A stretch of DNA of 64,000 nucleotides from Tanypteryx hageni. Taxonomy: Eukaryota; Arthropoda; Insecta; Odonata; Petaluridae. Of this stretch, positions 23,655 to 35,183 are shown one piece after another. The notes below the pieces were generated by a model. The model ran no database searches. It saw only the letters and a list, made by a program, of their open reading frames with translations, and had not been told where the DNA came from. The stretch spans positions 11,005,108 through 11,069,107 of the forward strand of contig CM054114.1 in NCBI GenBank assembly GCA_028673005.1, given 5' to 3'. A program made the translations under genes and the position numbers. Within the stretch, counting starts at the first letter, position 1. Every line of letters starts with the position of its first letter.

Positions 23655-24240
23655 TTTCGATCATCCCCTCTTCCCCACCTCCTTCCAATCCCTAACCCCA
23701 CACACCAGCTTCCCTTCCCAGTACACTCGTGGAACATGAAGCCCATAACCCTCTCGCTCTCTCCCACCTCTTTTCTAGCCCACAATCTATACCTCACCCC
23801 CCTCTCTCTCAATTCCTTTCTCTCTCTCTATCCCCATTCCTCTCTCTCTCTCTCTCTCCCTCCCTCATACTTCCATCCATCTCCGTCTCCCTTCCAACCT
23901 CTTTCTCTCTCTCTTTTATCCCACAGACACTGTCCGTCTCACAGTCCCCCTCTCATTCCGGCACACCCTTCCTTTTCGCCAAGGGCAACCTCTCTCTCTC
24001 TCTCTCTCTCCCACCCTCTCTCTCTCACCCTCTCTCTCACCCACTCTCTCTCTCTCACCCTCTCTTTCCCCACTTCTTTCCCTCCCTCATTCCTTCGTCT
24101 CTTCTTTCGCCCCTCAGGCTAGCTAAAAAACCCTTCCTTTCTCCATTTCACACTCTCTCTCTCTCTCTGCCTCTTCTCCTGCTCCATTCTCTCTCCCTTT
24201 ACCCTCTTTACTCTCATGCCTACCTCTTCAATTAATTTCC
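23655..24240. repeat. long CT-rich tract
   Basis: The plus strand is mostly C and T for nearly 600 bp, with several (TC)n microsatellite segments at about 23819-23863 and 23990-24060. The 168-codon frame over it is a Ser/Leu/Pro compositional shadow. Confidence 0.8.
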
Positions 24241-25450
24241 TTCCCTTTTCTCTTCTATTTCCCTTTATTAATATTATGTTACCTCAATTTTTGACTCATT
24301 TCATCTTGTACTTGTTTAGCGTTTATTTTTCTTTTTTTAAATCCCTGCTTTCCGTTTATACCCCCTCATATTCTCGAGTGTGCGTCTTTTCCCTACGTGA
24401 TCCGTTTTTTTCGCTGAACAATGTTTCTCCTCTTTTTACTCCATGTATCGGTCAATAACCGATTTTGCGGAACTCATGTCATAGCCATTACCAGAATTTT
24501 TAAAAGTTTTTTAAAAGGAAATCGGATACAAAACATTAATTAATAGTCATTTTCCGATTTATTAAATGCAACTTTTTCTTAGCCCCTCTAGTTTCTTCAT
24601 CCTCGTAAATAACACTATTCGTACTGGGCTGTTGTTGTCTATATTTTCTGGTAAAACGTTATTCCTGGCAGCAATGTTTTCTCAATTTTTCTACTCGAAA
24701 GATACTTTAATAAATAGGTGTTGAATTTGCTTAAATACTTTCCTTGCAAATGAATCTATGGCGCATGCGATAGTATAGGTTCTCAACTGCAAAATCAGTG
24801 CTATATCTCTGTTTGTAATGAATATGTTTATAATAAAGCCAAATGCCGAAGAATATTTTTTTCTCATTTAATTTACTTTAAATTTATATGTGACATTACT
24901 TGGATAGGTAAAAACCTTCACAAGAAATATCAATACAATTTTCAGTTGAATATGAAGCGTTCAATTCAATATATAATCGAGGTTACATGAATATTTTTCT
25001 ATAATTTATAGCATTTGCTTATTTTTCACGAGTCTCTAAAGAATAAAACTGACTTTAAAAGATTCAATTTGGCGAATTTATCTTGAATTTCGTTCTCGAC
25101 TTACAATCGAAGAAGATATTTTATGTTCTCCCGATTCTCCAAAAAAGGGATGAAAACGCCATCCGTCAAGACGCAACTAAGGTATAGCCAGAAAGATGTC
25201 GAAGCAAGAACGAACGATGAAAAATTCACCGCCCATTTCATTAGTCTCGGGCGTCAATTAAAATCTATTCAATCGTTCGCCATCCCTCGTGTTGGTTTTC
25301 GTGAGCTGCGCACAGTCGCAGCCGAGATGAAGCGAGCCGAAGGCATAAAGTGATTTCTGCGATATTCGACGTGTTTGGGGTTCGTCTTGAGCAAACTCGG
25401 GCGAAGAGCACACACGGAAGGTGCAGCGTATACATCTCGGAGCATTTTCA
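24241..25450. other. spacer with a CpG-containing segment
   Basis: 24.24-25.08 kb is T-rich then AT-rich. 25.08-25.45 kb has higher CpG content. A 76-codon plus-strand frame (25123-25353) has unbiased composition (MFSRFSKKGMKTPS start) but no recognisable motif and no neighbouring exon, so it is not called as a gene. Confidence 0.35.
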
Positions 25451-25454
25451 ATTT

Positions 25455-26560
25455 TCTCCCATCCCCTCCCCACTTTGCCTCCCTCCCTCCTGTCCCCTTG
25501 CCTCCCTCCCTCCCTCCAATCCTCTTTCCAACCCTTCTTCCAACGCTTCTTCCAACCCTCTCCCTTACATCTCTCCCTTATTTCCCTCCCCACCCCCCCT
25601 TCCACTACCTTTCCTCACTCTCAAATCTCGCTCGATATTCTCTTAGTCTCTCTCTCTCTCTCTTACTCTTCAGTTTGCTCACCAGCCGACTCTTTCTTTT
25701 CCCATCTTCCCTTCCATGATCAGACATCCCTCCCCTCTCTCTCTCTCTACTCCTCCTCTCTTACTCTCTCTCTCTACTCCTCTTCTCTCTCCATCCCTCT
25801 TCTTCCCCTCCATCTCCCCTTGTCCTCGCGTTTTTCTCCCTTTTGCGCTCTTCATGTTCCTCTTTTTTATTACGATCCTTTACTTGTGCTGCCACTTACC
25901 GCTAGTCATCTATACGCTCTTTCTCTCCATCTACGTATTTCTCTGTTCCTTACTTTAATCTTTATTATTAATTTTCTTTTTCGGTTTTGAAATGTTCACT
26001 ACATCTTATTTTTCCTTCGCTTATCCAATCTTTTGTATCTCCATCTTCCCTCGGCACGTCTTGTTCTCAAATTCCTCTTTTTCCTTATACGTTTCGCTAT
26101 CATAAAGCTCTGATTCGTCCTATTTTCCTCTATATTCGTTCTATTTGTCATTTTAAGATGGACCTTCATCTATTCCGTTTCCATAACCTTTCGCTCTTCT
26201 CTCTGTCGATCCTTAGCAACACACTCCATATCCTTCCTTTTTTCCTCTCTTCTTCACAGCTGCGAACCTGTTTTTCCTATGCTCATCTTCCATTCTTCTC
26301 ATCTACTCTCTTCCTCTGGGTCCCTGCCGCTTCTTTCCCTCTCTCTCTCTGCTCCATGTATTCCCCCTTCTGCCACAGCATTAATCCCACCATGCCAATC
26401 TCCCCACTTCTCCTCCGTTATCCCCCTTCCAAACGCCCGCGCACCCATCTCCTACCCACCTTTCCATTCCAACGACCTCCTTCCTTTCCCTCTCTCCTGC
26501 TCTAATGCACTGCTCTCCTTAATCAAGGTTTTAATCTACACTCTCCAGTCTACACTTGCT
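25455..26560. repeat. 1.1 kb pyrimidine-rich tract
   Basis: A strongly C/T-biased plus strand is interrupted by less biased segments at about 25.82-26.27 kb. The open frames of 80-189 codons over it are Ser/Leu/Pro/Phe-rich in every plus frame, which is the signature of composition rather than coding. Confidence 0.75.
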
Positions 26561-27168
26561 TTTCCTTAACCGCAGCTCTCCTGTTACAGCGTTGACGATA
26601 TCTGAGCAATAAGTATCCGTTTTTATTTGGTATCTCTTTACGTTGCTTAAATCGAGAGTACGTGACGTTGCTCTTTCAGACTCCACTTATCACGGAGTCA
26701 TACGAAAGGCCTCGCTAATGCAAAAATTATTTTCATCCCCAGCCGTTATCAGGCCTTCAGTGCAAGACGTCTGAGGATTTTTTGTTATAAATTCATTCAT
26801 AAGTTTACAACTTTTAAAATTAATTAATGAGTGCAGTGCAAATTTCTTTATGTCGTTGAAAATTGTACTTAACAACAGCAACAACTGAAAATCTCGGAAG
26901 TATTAACTAGCTGAGTATGTATTGCGAAACAAATATCGGGAAGATATAACAGCGTGAGACACGAATATTTGTATTTTCGTATGTTTTTTGCAAATAAAAA
27001 GTTAAAATATCCAAAATATCCAACTTCTAAAATAATCTGAATATATAGCATTGAGTCACTGTTCACTTCAACCGTTTTCAGTTGCACACAATTTTTCATT
27101 ATTCCATAAAATAAAACATTTCTTCTCATCTCACAAAAAATAAAAAATGTTCATTTCTCTAAAATATA
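26561..27168. other. unannotated spacer
   Basis: AT-rich DNA between the pyrimidine tract and the pogo-like element. Short minus-strand frames (26690-26884, 26869-27129) have no known domain. Confidence 0.5.
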
Positions 27169-29321
27169 CCGTATGTTCACGTGTACCGCGCGCACCTTTT
27201 TCCCTTAAATCCCCGTCAAAAAACTGAGCGCGCGTCTTACACGAGTATTTCATCTTAGACATTGAAACGCGATGTATTATACAAACTTAGCTGAAATCGT
27301 GCTTCGGTATGACAATGAGGCAGTTGGTGTTGATTACTGCTTAAAATACCGGAGAAAAGCTACAAAATTCTGACTTCGTCGATTTCATTGAAACAGAATA
27401 CGTAAAAAGCTGGGTTGAGTAGGTTTTACGATAGGTTGAAAGCAAGTACTTACATAGTAGTTATCTTTCGAATGTTTGGCGCTGCCAGATCAAATTTCTA
27501 AACGATAATGCCTATCTTCTGAAACAGTATACGTATCAGTTACAGTCTTTTCTAAGAAGATTCAAAATCTCTGTTCCTGATTCCTTTGCACCCTTCGCTC
27601 CTTTTACTCAGTACGTCTTATTTGGTTTGTGCGTGCGCGTACCATTTGATTTTGCTGGTGGCCACAAATTCAGGTGATCTCTTCTTGTCTTATAGCCCCT
27701 AAAATGAATAGTAATAAAAAATTGCGATCTTTTACTGCAAGCAAAAAGCTGAAAGTGATAAGAGATGCAAAAGATATAGGAAACCGTGCTGCAGGACAAA
27801 AGTACGATGTATCAGAATCATGCATAAGGGATTGGAAGAAGAAAATGGATAAACTTCTCACAACAGATGAGCATTTATGGGAAAATCCGCCAGATATCCT
27901 GTCATAGAAGAACAGATAGCCGAGTACATAAGGAATAGACGGCAATTTGGCTATGCGGTGTTGACAGAAATGTGTCATAAAAGCTCTACAGATAGCCAGA
28001 GAGTTAGGTGTTAGTCAAGCTGAGTTTAAAGCTAGCAAGGGATGGGCGCATAAGTTTTTTCGTCGGAATGGCCTTTCGATAAGGAGAAGGACAACGATTT
28101 CCCAACGCCTCCCCGAAACTTATGAGGAGAAACTGTTAAGTTTTCAGCGATATGTTATACGCTTGCAAGAAAGATACTCATACTTACTAGGCCAAATAGG
28201 AAACGCCGATCAAACACCTGTGTATTTCGAAATGCCATATGATACGACAGTTGCTGATATGGGTACAAAAACGGTTCAAGTGATCACTGGTGGAGGAGAA
28301 AAATAACGATGCACTGTCATGCTTGCAGTGTTGGCTGACGGAAAGAAACTACCACCATACGTCATATTCAAAAAAGAAAAAAACTTCCGAAAAATGAAAA
28401 GTTCCCAGCAGGAATTTTAGTAAGGGTACATGAAAAGTGTTGGATGAATAGTGATCTAGTTTTAGACTGGGTAAAGTGTGTGTGGGAATGTCATCCAAGT
28501 GCCCTTCTCAATCTCCCCAATATGTTGTTGCTGGACAGTTTCCGTGGCCACCTGACTGAAGACGTGAAAGAACGCCTTAAAAAGAGAAAAACTGACCAGG
28601 TGATCATTCCAGGAGGAATGACGACCGTGCTTCAGCCACTGGATGTTTGCACCATTCGTCCTTTCAAAAATCGTATGAAGAGGCAATACACGAAACGGAT
28701 GGCGAATACTGTTCATGAAACTACGCCGACGGGTAGGAAAAGGAAGCCAGGATTGAAGCAGATACGCGAATGGATCATCACATCTTGGAACCTAATTGAA
28801 GAGGAGGTGATCGTTAAAAGCTTCAAGAAATGCTGCATCACAAATAAATCGGGCGGTAGCGAAGACAGCATTGTTTGGGAAACTAGAGAGGAGGAAGGGG
28901 CGAGTTCCGCCGAAAATGTTGATAGCATGAGTGACGAAGATTAAAAGTCAGTATTAAAAGCTTTCTTAAATATATTTATATATTCTTCTGCGTTTAAATC
29001 GATTTGTTTCATTTCTAAATCGCATGTAATTTCTTCTACCACAGAGGAAATCTCAAAATTGACCAGACAGTGACAGCTAATTTCGCTATTCACCTGACGT
29101 TTTTAGTGTCAAAAAATTGACGCAATCGTAAATATTTTAATTTCTTCGGAAAATTTATTGTTCCTTTCCAAAGATTCTTAAATAATAAATGCTTTTGCTT
29201 TGTTATGAAGTTTTTTAATTCTTTGCCGATTTTTTCGCAAATTATTTTTTCCCTATATCTTGATGCTTAAAAACGGGGTGCGCGTCTTACACGAGTGCGC
29301 GTGGTACACGTAAACATACGG
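27169..29321 (+). mobile_element. pogo/Tigger-like DNA transposon, near full length
   Basis: The ends are inverted repeats: CCGTATGTTCACGTGTACC at 27169-27187, and at the right (29303-29321) a sequence whose reverse complement begins CCGTATGTTTACGTGTACC. Both ends are flanked by TATA, consistent with TA target duplication. Inside each terminus lies a second conserved motif, CGTCTTACACGAGT, at 27233-27246 and 29283-29296. These are in the same strand orientation rather than inverted. The 2153-bp length and the transposase inside fit the pogo branch of Tc1/mariner. Confidence 0.9.
27704..28944 (+). pseudogene. pogo/Tigger-type DDE transposase, broken
   Basis: The product would bind the element's ends through an N-terminal helix-turn-helix and cut through a DDE/D domain. 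The sequence shows an N-terminal block (SFTASKKLKVIRDAKDIGNR, then SESCIRDWKKKMDKL) typical of pogo-type DNA-binding domains. A segment WAHKFFRRNGLSIRRRT typical of the second DNA-binding lobe follows. The catalytic region has aspartates at 28208 (NADQTPVYFE), 28534 (LLLDSFRGHL) and 28642 (LQPLDVCTIRPFK), giving a DDD triad. The frame shifts near 27895 and back near 27970, has an in-frame TAA at 28304, and shifts again in the A-run at about 28380-28395. A stop at 27905 lies in the original frame. The C-terminus (28444-28944) is open. No functional protein can be made from this copy. Confidence 0.88.
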
Positions 29322-29755
29322 TATAACATTTAGTGTTACAATCTTCGATAAAAAATCTAGTGATGAGACAAAAATTATAATTTTGGAATAAAATGCATCG
29401 ATCAAAACGTGGCACACTGTCATTAAGATGTTCCTCGCATAGTTGCATTGAATAGTGTCATGGGAATAATATGCTAGCTCCGTTTCCCGAAAAATAATCC
29501 TACGTAAAGTCCCTATGTCCCACTTTTCTTTTGAATATTCATAAATTAGGCGAAATTTTGATGTCTTCGGTAAACCGGATATGATTTTAGAGATTCTGTT
29601 TATTCGTATAAATAGAATTAAGTATTTACATGTTTTGGCATCAAAATATAACGAAATATTTTCTCGTAGAGGTTGTTAAGATAAATGTGAAATTGCCTGC
29701 GTTAAATTTCACGAGTCGCTATTTCGAGTTACTTTCAATGATTGAACAAATTGCG
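29322..29755. other. unannotated spacer between transposons
   Basis: AT-rich sequence with no coding or repeat structure that I can bound. Confidence 0.5.
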
Positions 29756-29763
29756 CTCATGGG

Positions 29764-30535
29764 TAGCATGACCAGATCCTGAAGAAGTAAAACAGGGACA
29801 CAACGTGTTCTGGGGAAGATAAACCAGGACAATATAAGATCTTTAGTTTTTTGTCACTTACATGCCAAATAGATAAATTCTGCGTAGCTTGGAGATGATT
29901 TTCTTGACGAAGTAGCTCATAATTTTTTCAAATTCTAAAATTATGTGCACAAAATGATTACAGTATTGGTAAGAAAATTGATGGGAACAAATATTTTAGA
30001 GTCATATTTTCCGTATTTTTTTGCTATAAAACGCACCCCAAGTTTTTACAAAAGCTTTCCAGAATAAAATGTGTTTTGGTTCACAAAAGCAATTAGGAAA
30101 GGTTACGCCGCGTATCATTTCTAGCCGTGGTTAAATCCGTATCTGGCAACATTCAAGAAAATATATAACATCAGATAAACTTAATTCGTGAAAGTAAATA
30201 TAGATGATCTAAAAAATAAATAATAACTTCGAAATTCGTATAGCTAAATATGCCCTGCGTGCACTCGGAGTGCGCTGCCCACCTCACACTTATGGGCACC
30301 CCTTACGGATTGTACTTATTTAAACTTAATTGAAAGACGAGATTTTAATTCCTAATAAATGGATTGCATGCGTAATAACATATGGCTGGTGGAATGTGAT
30401 TCATTTATTCCATATTTACGAAATTGAAAATAAAAAGAATTTTTAACCGGGACAAATACTAAACCGGGCGAGACGCCGGGACAACATCTAAAATCAGAGA
30501 CTGTCACGGCTAAACCGGGACGTATGGTCACCCTA
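29764..30535. mobile_element. hAT-type element, non-autonomous, 8-bp TSD
   Basis: The 8-mer CTCATGGG occurs directly before (29756-29763) and directly after (30536-30543) this 772-bp segment. The left end starts TAGCATGACCAGATCCTG. The right end, reverse-complemented, starts TAGGGTGACCATACGTCCC. The TIRs and 8-bp duplication are those expected of hAT transposons. Subterminal AAACCGGGAC and related motifs repeat near the right end (30447-30530). The interior is AT-rich and encodes nothing recognisable, so it would need a transposase supplied elsewhere. Confidence 0.88.
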
Positions 30536-30543
30536 CTCATGGG

Positions 30544-31069
30544 TCGAATCCATCTCTACTCTCACCACCTTTAAACTTACGTAACAAATCTTCTATCACG
30601 TTTAACATTTTTCAAATATTATAAAATCATCCCATTATTCATAGCATCCTCCATGGCTGTATTTAGATAGTGTGAACTATCTAAATTAATATCACAAAAA
30701 ATTGAAGCTGACACCTCGTGATCGAATAGAGAATTATTGATTTACGAATTATGTATTTACGATAGTAAAAGGTTGAGAAAACAATAAGCGTATTTTGACT
30801 ACTAAGCGTCGGTCGCCGATGGTTAATTCTACAATTTCTGATATCTAGGTTTGTCAATCTTTTTGGCTCTTTCAACCATTTAGTTGACAGATTTAATGTC
30901 CTGGTGATATTTTTTTTATCTTCTGAGTTGAAAATTTTTCTTGATATCAGTTTTTTTTATCTTAACGATATTCATTAGAATTTGCGTATTTAATGTTGCA
31001 TGAGTATCAGTTTATCTTTAACTGTTGTTAAATCTCCTCTCAAGTATCTTTTTCATATAGCCTTGGTCA
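30544..31069. other. AT-rich spacer
   Basis: No gene or bounded repeat seen. The minus-strand frame 30681-30875 has no recognisable motif. Confidence 0.5.
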
Positions 31070-31077
31070 GTGCCATA

Positions 31078-31305
31078 ACCATGGTATGGCGAAGAGAGCA
31101 TTTGCCATAGGCGCCGCTTGCAAAAGGCCCAAACGCTCCCACAAAAATGCCAAAAGTTTATTTCTCCATAAATAAATATTAATATACTACTCAAATATTT
31201 AAGTTATTGTTAATAAAAAAGGTAATATTCTTTATAAAAATGTAGCAAAAATCATATTCTACGTACACAAGGTGTTTCCTTAAAATTATCCCAGTCACGC
31301 CTCTG
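31078..31305. mobile_element. hAT-type MITE with perfect 8-bp TSD
   Basis: GCCTTGGT flanks the element exactly on both sides (31070-31077 and 31306-31313). The left terminus is CAGTGCCATAACCATGG. The right terminus, reverse-complemented, is CAGAGGCGTGACTGGG. These ends and the 8-bp duplication fit hAT. At 228 bp with an AT-rich core, it has no coding capacity. Confidence 0.9.
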
Positions 31306-31313
31306 GCCTTGGT

Positions 31314-34050
31314 ATCTCAAATCGGAATCCTTCACATTTCCTCTTATCAATATTTTTTATTGAACATTTCCATGATTCATTCCTCGTAAAAAAATCTTGA
31401 ATAATGCGCGTTAATTTTTCATGCAATTGCCTTCTACATTAAATGAGCTTGATTTTCGTAGTCGAATGCAATTATTAAACATCGGATCAATTTGATGACA
31501 AAAGTAAATCACGCAATCATAAACAAAGATGCGTAAGCCATATTCGCTTTTAGGTTACAAAGTAGACATCCTCAGTGGTTCATTTTAGAATCAACAATGG
31601 AGAAATTTCCAGTGATGACGAAAAATTATTAGCTAGTAGCGCATCCTGTTTTAATCTTCCGATTTATGGATACAGGAGTTACCTTGATCGAGGATATTAG
31701 ATTCGCCCATTAGGTGAGATCGGCAATTTACTTTTGAATTGGTGATTCTCTTAATCAATTCGGCGGCTTTATCACTCTCAAATCGAATCTAAAGAGCAGT
31801 CAAAACGGAAGATCGATTTACTCACCATTTATAAATTTCATAGTGCCTTCACACATTAGTTTCGCGAGTGGAGATTCGTTTGAATTTTGACTTATTTTCA
31901 TTAGAGTACATATATGTAACTGATTTAATTTAGGGAAATGCATTTACTCTCACAATTGAATGAAAAATAGTAGATATCTTCCCCAACTTTCATTTTTTGC
32001 CCAACGTCAGTTTAATTTGCAACGTCGACGTAGAGGAAAGTAAAGCTATCCATTTGTCGAGTTATTTTATGAGTTTATTCACTGAGATGGTAAACCCCGC
32101 CCTGATATAAAGTAGTATATTTTCTGCTCTTCAAGGTTTCGTCTTAGCATTTGTATTTATAAACGAATAGTCCATCAAAAATTTCTTCGGTCGTTCAAAT
32201 CTACTTTCTTTGGAAACCTCATCTGCGATATTTACACCCAATCATTTAAACCATTTCTAATTAAATATATTTATGATTTATAACAATGTTTCATATGGTG
32301 GTTCCAATATTTCTGTTGTAATTTTAGCATTAATAATTACAATGTAATGAGAGTAAAAATATTTCTATTCACAGTGGGAGAAATAAAACAATTGCTCTCC
32401 CATTCATGTTTTATCCTAAATAATTTCATTTTAATGAAATGAATTAAAATTTCCCAAGCTTTTAACTCGTGCATATTCCACTACCATCAAAAATAGTAAA
32501 GATGTATAAAAGACTGCATCTACTTCATTTTTGTTCCGTATTTTAATCAGTAGCTAATCGCAACCTGATATTTACGATTGAAATTTAATAAAAAAATTTC
32601 CTCTCTGATTTTACTACATCTGCGGATATTTGGATACATTTTTTCACCTTAATATTATTTAACCTTTCCAACTTGTCTTTTTATATAAACTGTCTACACG
32701 ACAATATACTGTAAACCTTTTCAATTTTAATTGTCAATTTTAGTGTTAATTTGAATTGAAACAGATTTTGATTTTGATTTTGAACAGTACTTCCCATAAA
32801 TTCAGTGAAGTTTTAAATATTAAAGATTCCCACATTTTTATTCGGTTTAACTCTTCAAAAATTGCCTTGGCTTGTAAATATTCCAGATGTCTTCGGATGG
32901 CTCCGATTTCCGAGATCAGCTTCTAGCCTTATCCAGCGATCTCCTTGCTCACCGAAAGTGTATTTGGATCCTTGCGCTCTCTTCCATATTTAAAATAGCT
33001 TTCGACAATATTTCAAAGAATGAAACCCGAGTTTCTCCGCTGGGTTTACTTTGTTATACAAAAAATGTTCGTCCTCGTAACAAAATAAATACATTTTAGG
33101 CCTCCCGATTGCATTTCATAGCCAAGATCGGCTGATTATGCCTTCGAGGCAATGTAATCCTGAATATAGATATTACCACCTGCGCAGATTTCCACCATGT
33201 TCCTCTTTTTGTGTGTTCTGCCACATTTGGAATTTGCCTCTTCTTTCCCGCGCCTTTCACCCGCTCCGCGCCCTTTATTTCACTTTCGCTTTATATGACA
33301 CGGAGCTTTTTTCACAGCGTGCTTCCTCCCAAAGTTTGCCCTTCAATTTGCTTGGCCAGAGGCGATGTAGTTATTCGTGCTAAAAACTGGACTAACCTTA
33401 AGCTCGCTTAACGGGAGGGTATTTAAAAATCGGCGAATATTATATAAAAACTATTTGAAATGTTTTTATCAATAACCCTGTTCAAATTCCTCCGATCTAA
33501 GGTGATTGGATTTAATGTATCCTATTTTGTCGGATTTTCTTTTACTCTTACTCTCTCAATACTGTAGGATGGTTCAGCTGTTAACACAATGCCAGAATTT
33601 GTTTTACTATTAAGACTGACTATCAGCTGAAATCGAGACGTTGGATTATAATATGGAGGTCCTTTCCGACAGGGAAACATAAAAATAAATGCAAATTTTA
33701 AAAAGTTATATTGCTTATATTACTTCAAAACTTTCTCACTCTAATTATGGCTCCTTAGGTTGAAAATGATCATGTTTTGGCCATCGCAAATCCATCATGT
33801 CGCTATGAATTCAAAATATTGCTAACGGATGATGGAATCCTAATCGGTAATTGCAGTGAGTTCCACTTTCTCATGTGAGGTTTTTGCTGTTATATTAAAA
33901 GATCCATGCGAATGACTTCTCAAATATAATCGACTAGGGTTATCTTAAATGTGTGGAATTTTACTTCAACGAGCGGAATTATCCGTTGAACATCAACGGG
34001 ACTTTGTAGTGTCATTATAATATAACTTCTGAGGTGTGTGTGTGTAAAAA
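31314..34050. other. 2.7 kb without a recognisable gene
   Basis: Predominantly AT-rich. A modestly GC-richer segment lies at about 32.89-33.40 kb, where short plus-strand frames (32887-33099, 33138-33383) show no known motif. I found no bounded repeat. Confidence 0.45.

Positions 34051-34052
<2 letters not shown>

Positions 34053-34105
<53 letters not shown>
34053..34105. repeat. (TA)n microsatellite
   Basis: An uninterrupted run of TA dinucleotides of about 53 bp, preceded by a short GT run at 34034-34044. Confidence 0.95.
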
Positions 34106-34107
<2 letters not shown>

Positions 34108-34391
34108 TTTTTCCTTTCCTCTTACCCCTCTTTCCCCTTCCCCCTCTTTCCCCTTCCCCTTACCCCTCTTTTCCCGAACCCCTACCTCCAGTGTTACGCT
34201 TATTTTAGTCTTCGTTTTTCTCTCGCTGAAGAAGGGCGTGTGTTGCCCGAAAGCTCCAAATTACAAGCCTTCCTCTATCGCTGTGGACGTCCACCACCGT
34301 ATGGTAAGTGTTCACTGGCTCCTTCCTATCCCTCTCAACCTCTCGTTGCATTTATTTTATCATATTATTTCTATATATATATATATATATA
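34106..34391 (+). repeat. Penelope-like terminal fragment with hammerhead-like core
   Basis: A CT-rich segment leads into CTGAAGA (34226-34232), a short stem GGGC (34234-34237) paired with GCCC (34245-34248), then GAAA (34249-34252). The order CUGANGA - stem II - GAAA is the conserved core of hammerhead ribozymes. 'CTGAAGA...GGGC...GCCCGAAA' motifs are common in the terminal sequences of Penelope-like retroelements. An extra A sits before the stem and no clear stem III with a cleavage triplet is visible, so activity is doubtful. A second TA run (34372-34391) closes the segment. No reverse transcriptase is present. Confidence 0.4.
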
Positions 34392-35013
34392 GTAAATGTA
34401 ATTGTTTGATTAATTAATAAAATGATGCGCTTGAAATTTATAACATTCTGGCAGCAATATACGAATTGATTGGCCACTATTTGGATCCGTTATTCTTCCT
34501 CTTCGTATGTTTACTAAATAATAATATTCTTCAATTATTAACGTTGCAATCTATTAAGTTTGACATAGCGCGAAGCAAATAACACAATTCTTTCTTCTAT
34601 TTGAAGGCTTAATAGACGCTAATTTATTGGAGGCAGCAATGAGGTTCGCCTTGGCAACACCCGGAAAGAGTACAAAAAATCCATAAAATTTCGAAAAGAA
34701 ATGCGTGTTTATAACAAATTATTCCGTCTAACATCTAAACATTGCAAGAATATTTTATAGTTTTAGCCGTCGAATAAAACAAAAATGGAGAAATTCGGTA
34801 TATATTTACATATTTTAATGAATGAAGGAAATAAACCTTGCACCTTGAAAAATCGAAAATCCCGAGTAAACTTGTGGGAAAATATAATGGTCTCCCGGAG
34901 TCAAATCCGGAATTTTTTCCGGGATGTTTGATTTTTTTAGAGACCACTTCGTTGGGGTTTAACGATTGTGAACGTTTCAGATCTTAATTTCATTGGAAAA
35001 TGTCCAAAAATAC
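34392..35013. other. AT-rich spacer containing an imperfect palindrome
   Basis: No gene seen. At 34888-34946, TGGTCTC is mirrored by GAGACCA, and the centre contains CCGGAATTTTTTCCGG (34907-34922), giving a foldable 59-bp unit that may be a very small MITE. Confidence 0.45.
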
Positions 35014-35060
35014 TGGGACAGACAGACAGACGAACTTGAGAATTATTATATAAGGATGGG
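35014..35060. repeat. GACA-repeat boundary motif
   Basis: GGGACAGACAGACAGACGA followed by AATTATTATATAAGGATGGG resembles terminal sequences recurring in many arthropod interspersed repeats (Helitron or RTE ends). Only this short boundary is recognisable. Confidence 0.35.
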
Positions 35061-35183
35061 GAAGTAACAAACCACTGTAAGATTTCTTTAATTTACTGAG
35101 AATCCAGTAATACATATAAGTATCTCTTTAAATAATTAACTATGAAATCCGGTCACACTCGACTAATATCAACGATTTATGAC

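Noticed and set aside
25123..25353. 76-codon frame with unbiased composition
   Set aside because: No known motif, no clear flanking splice sites, and length within chance expectation for this GC content.
25421..26505. several 80-189-codon plus-strand frames
   Set aside because: Low-complexity Ser/Leu/Pro translations of a CT-rich tract.
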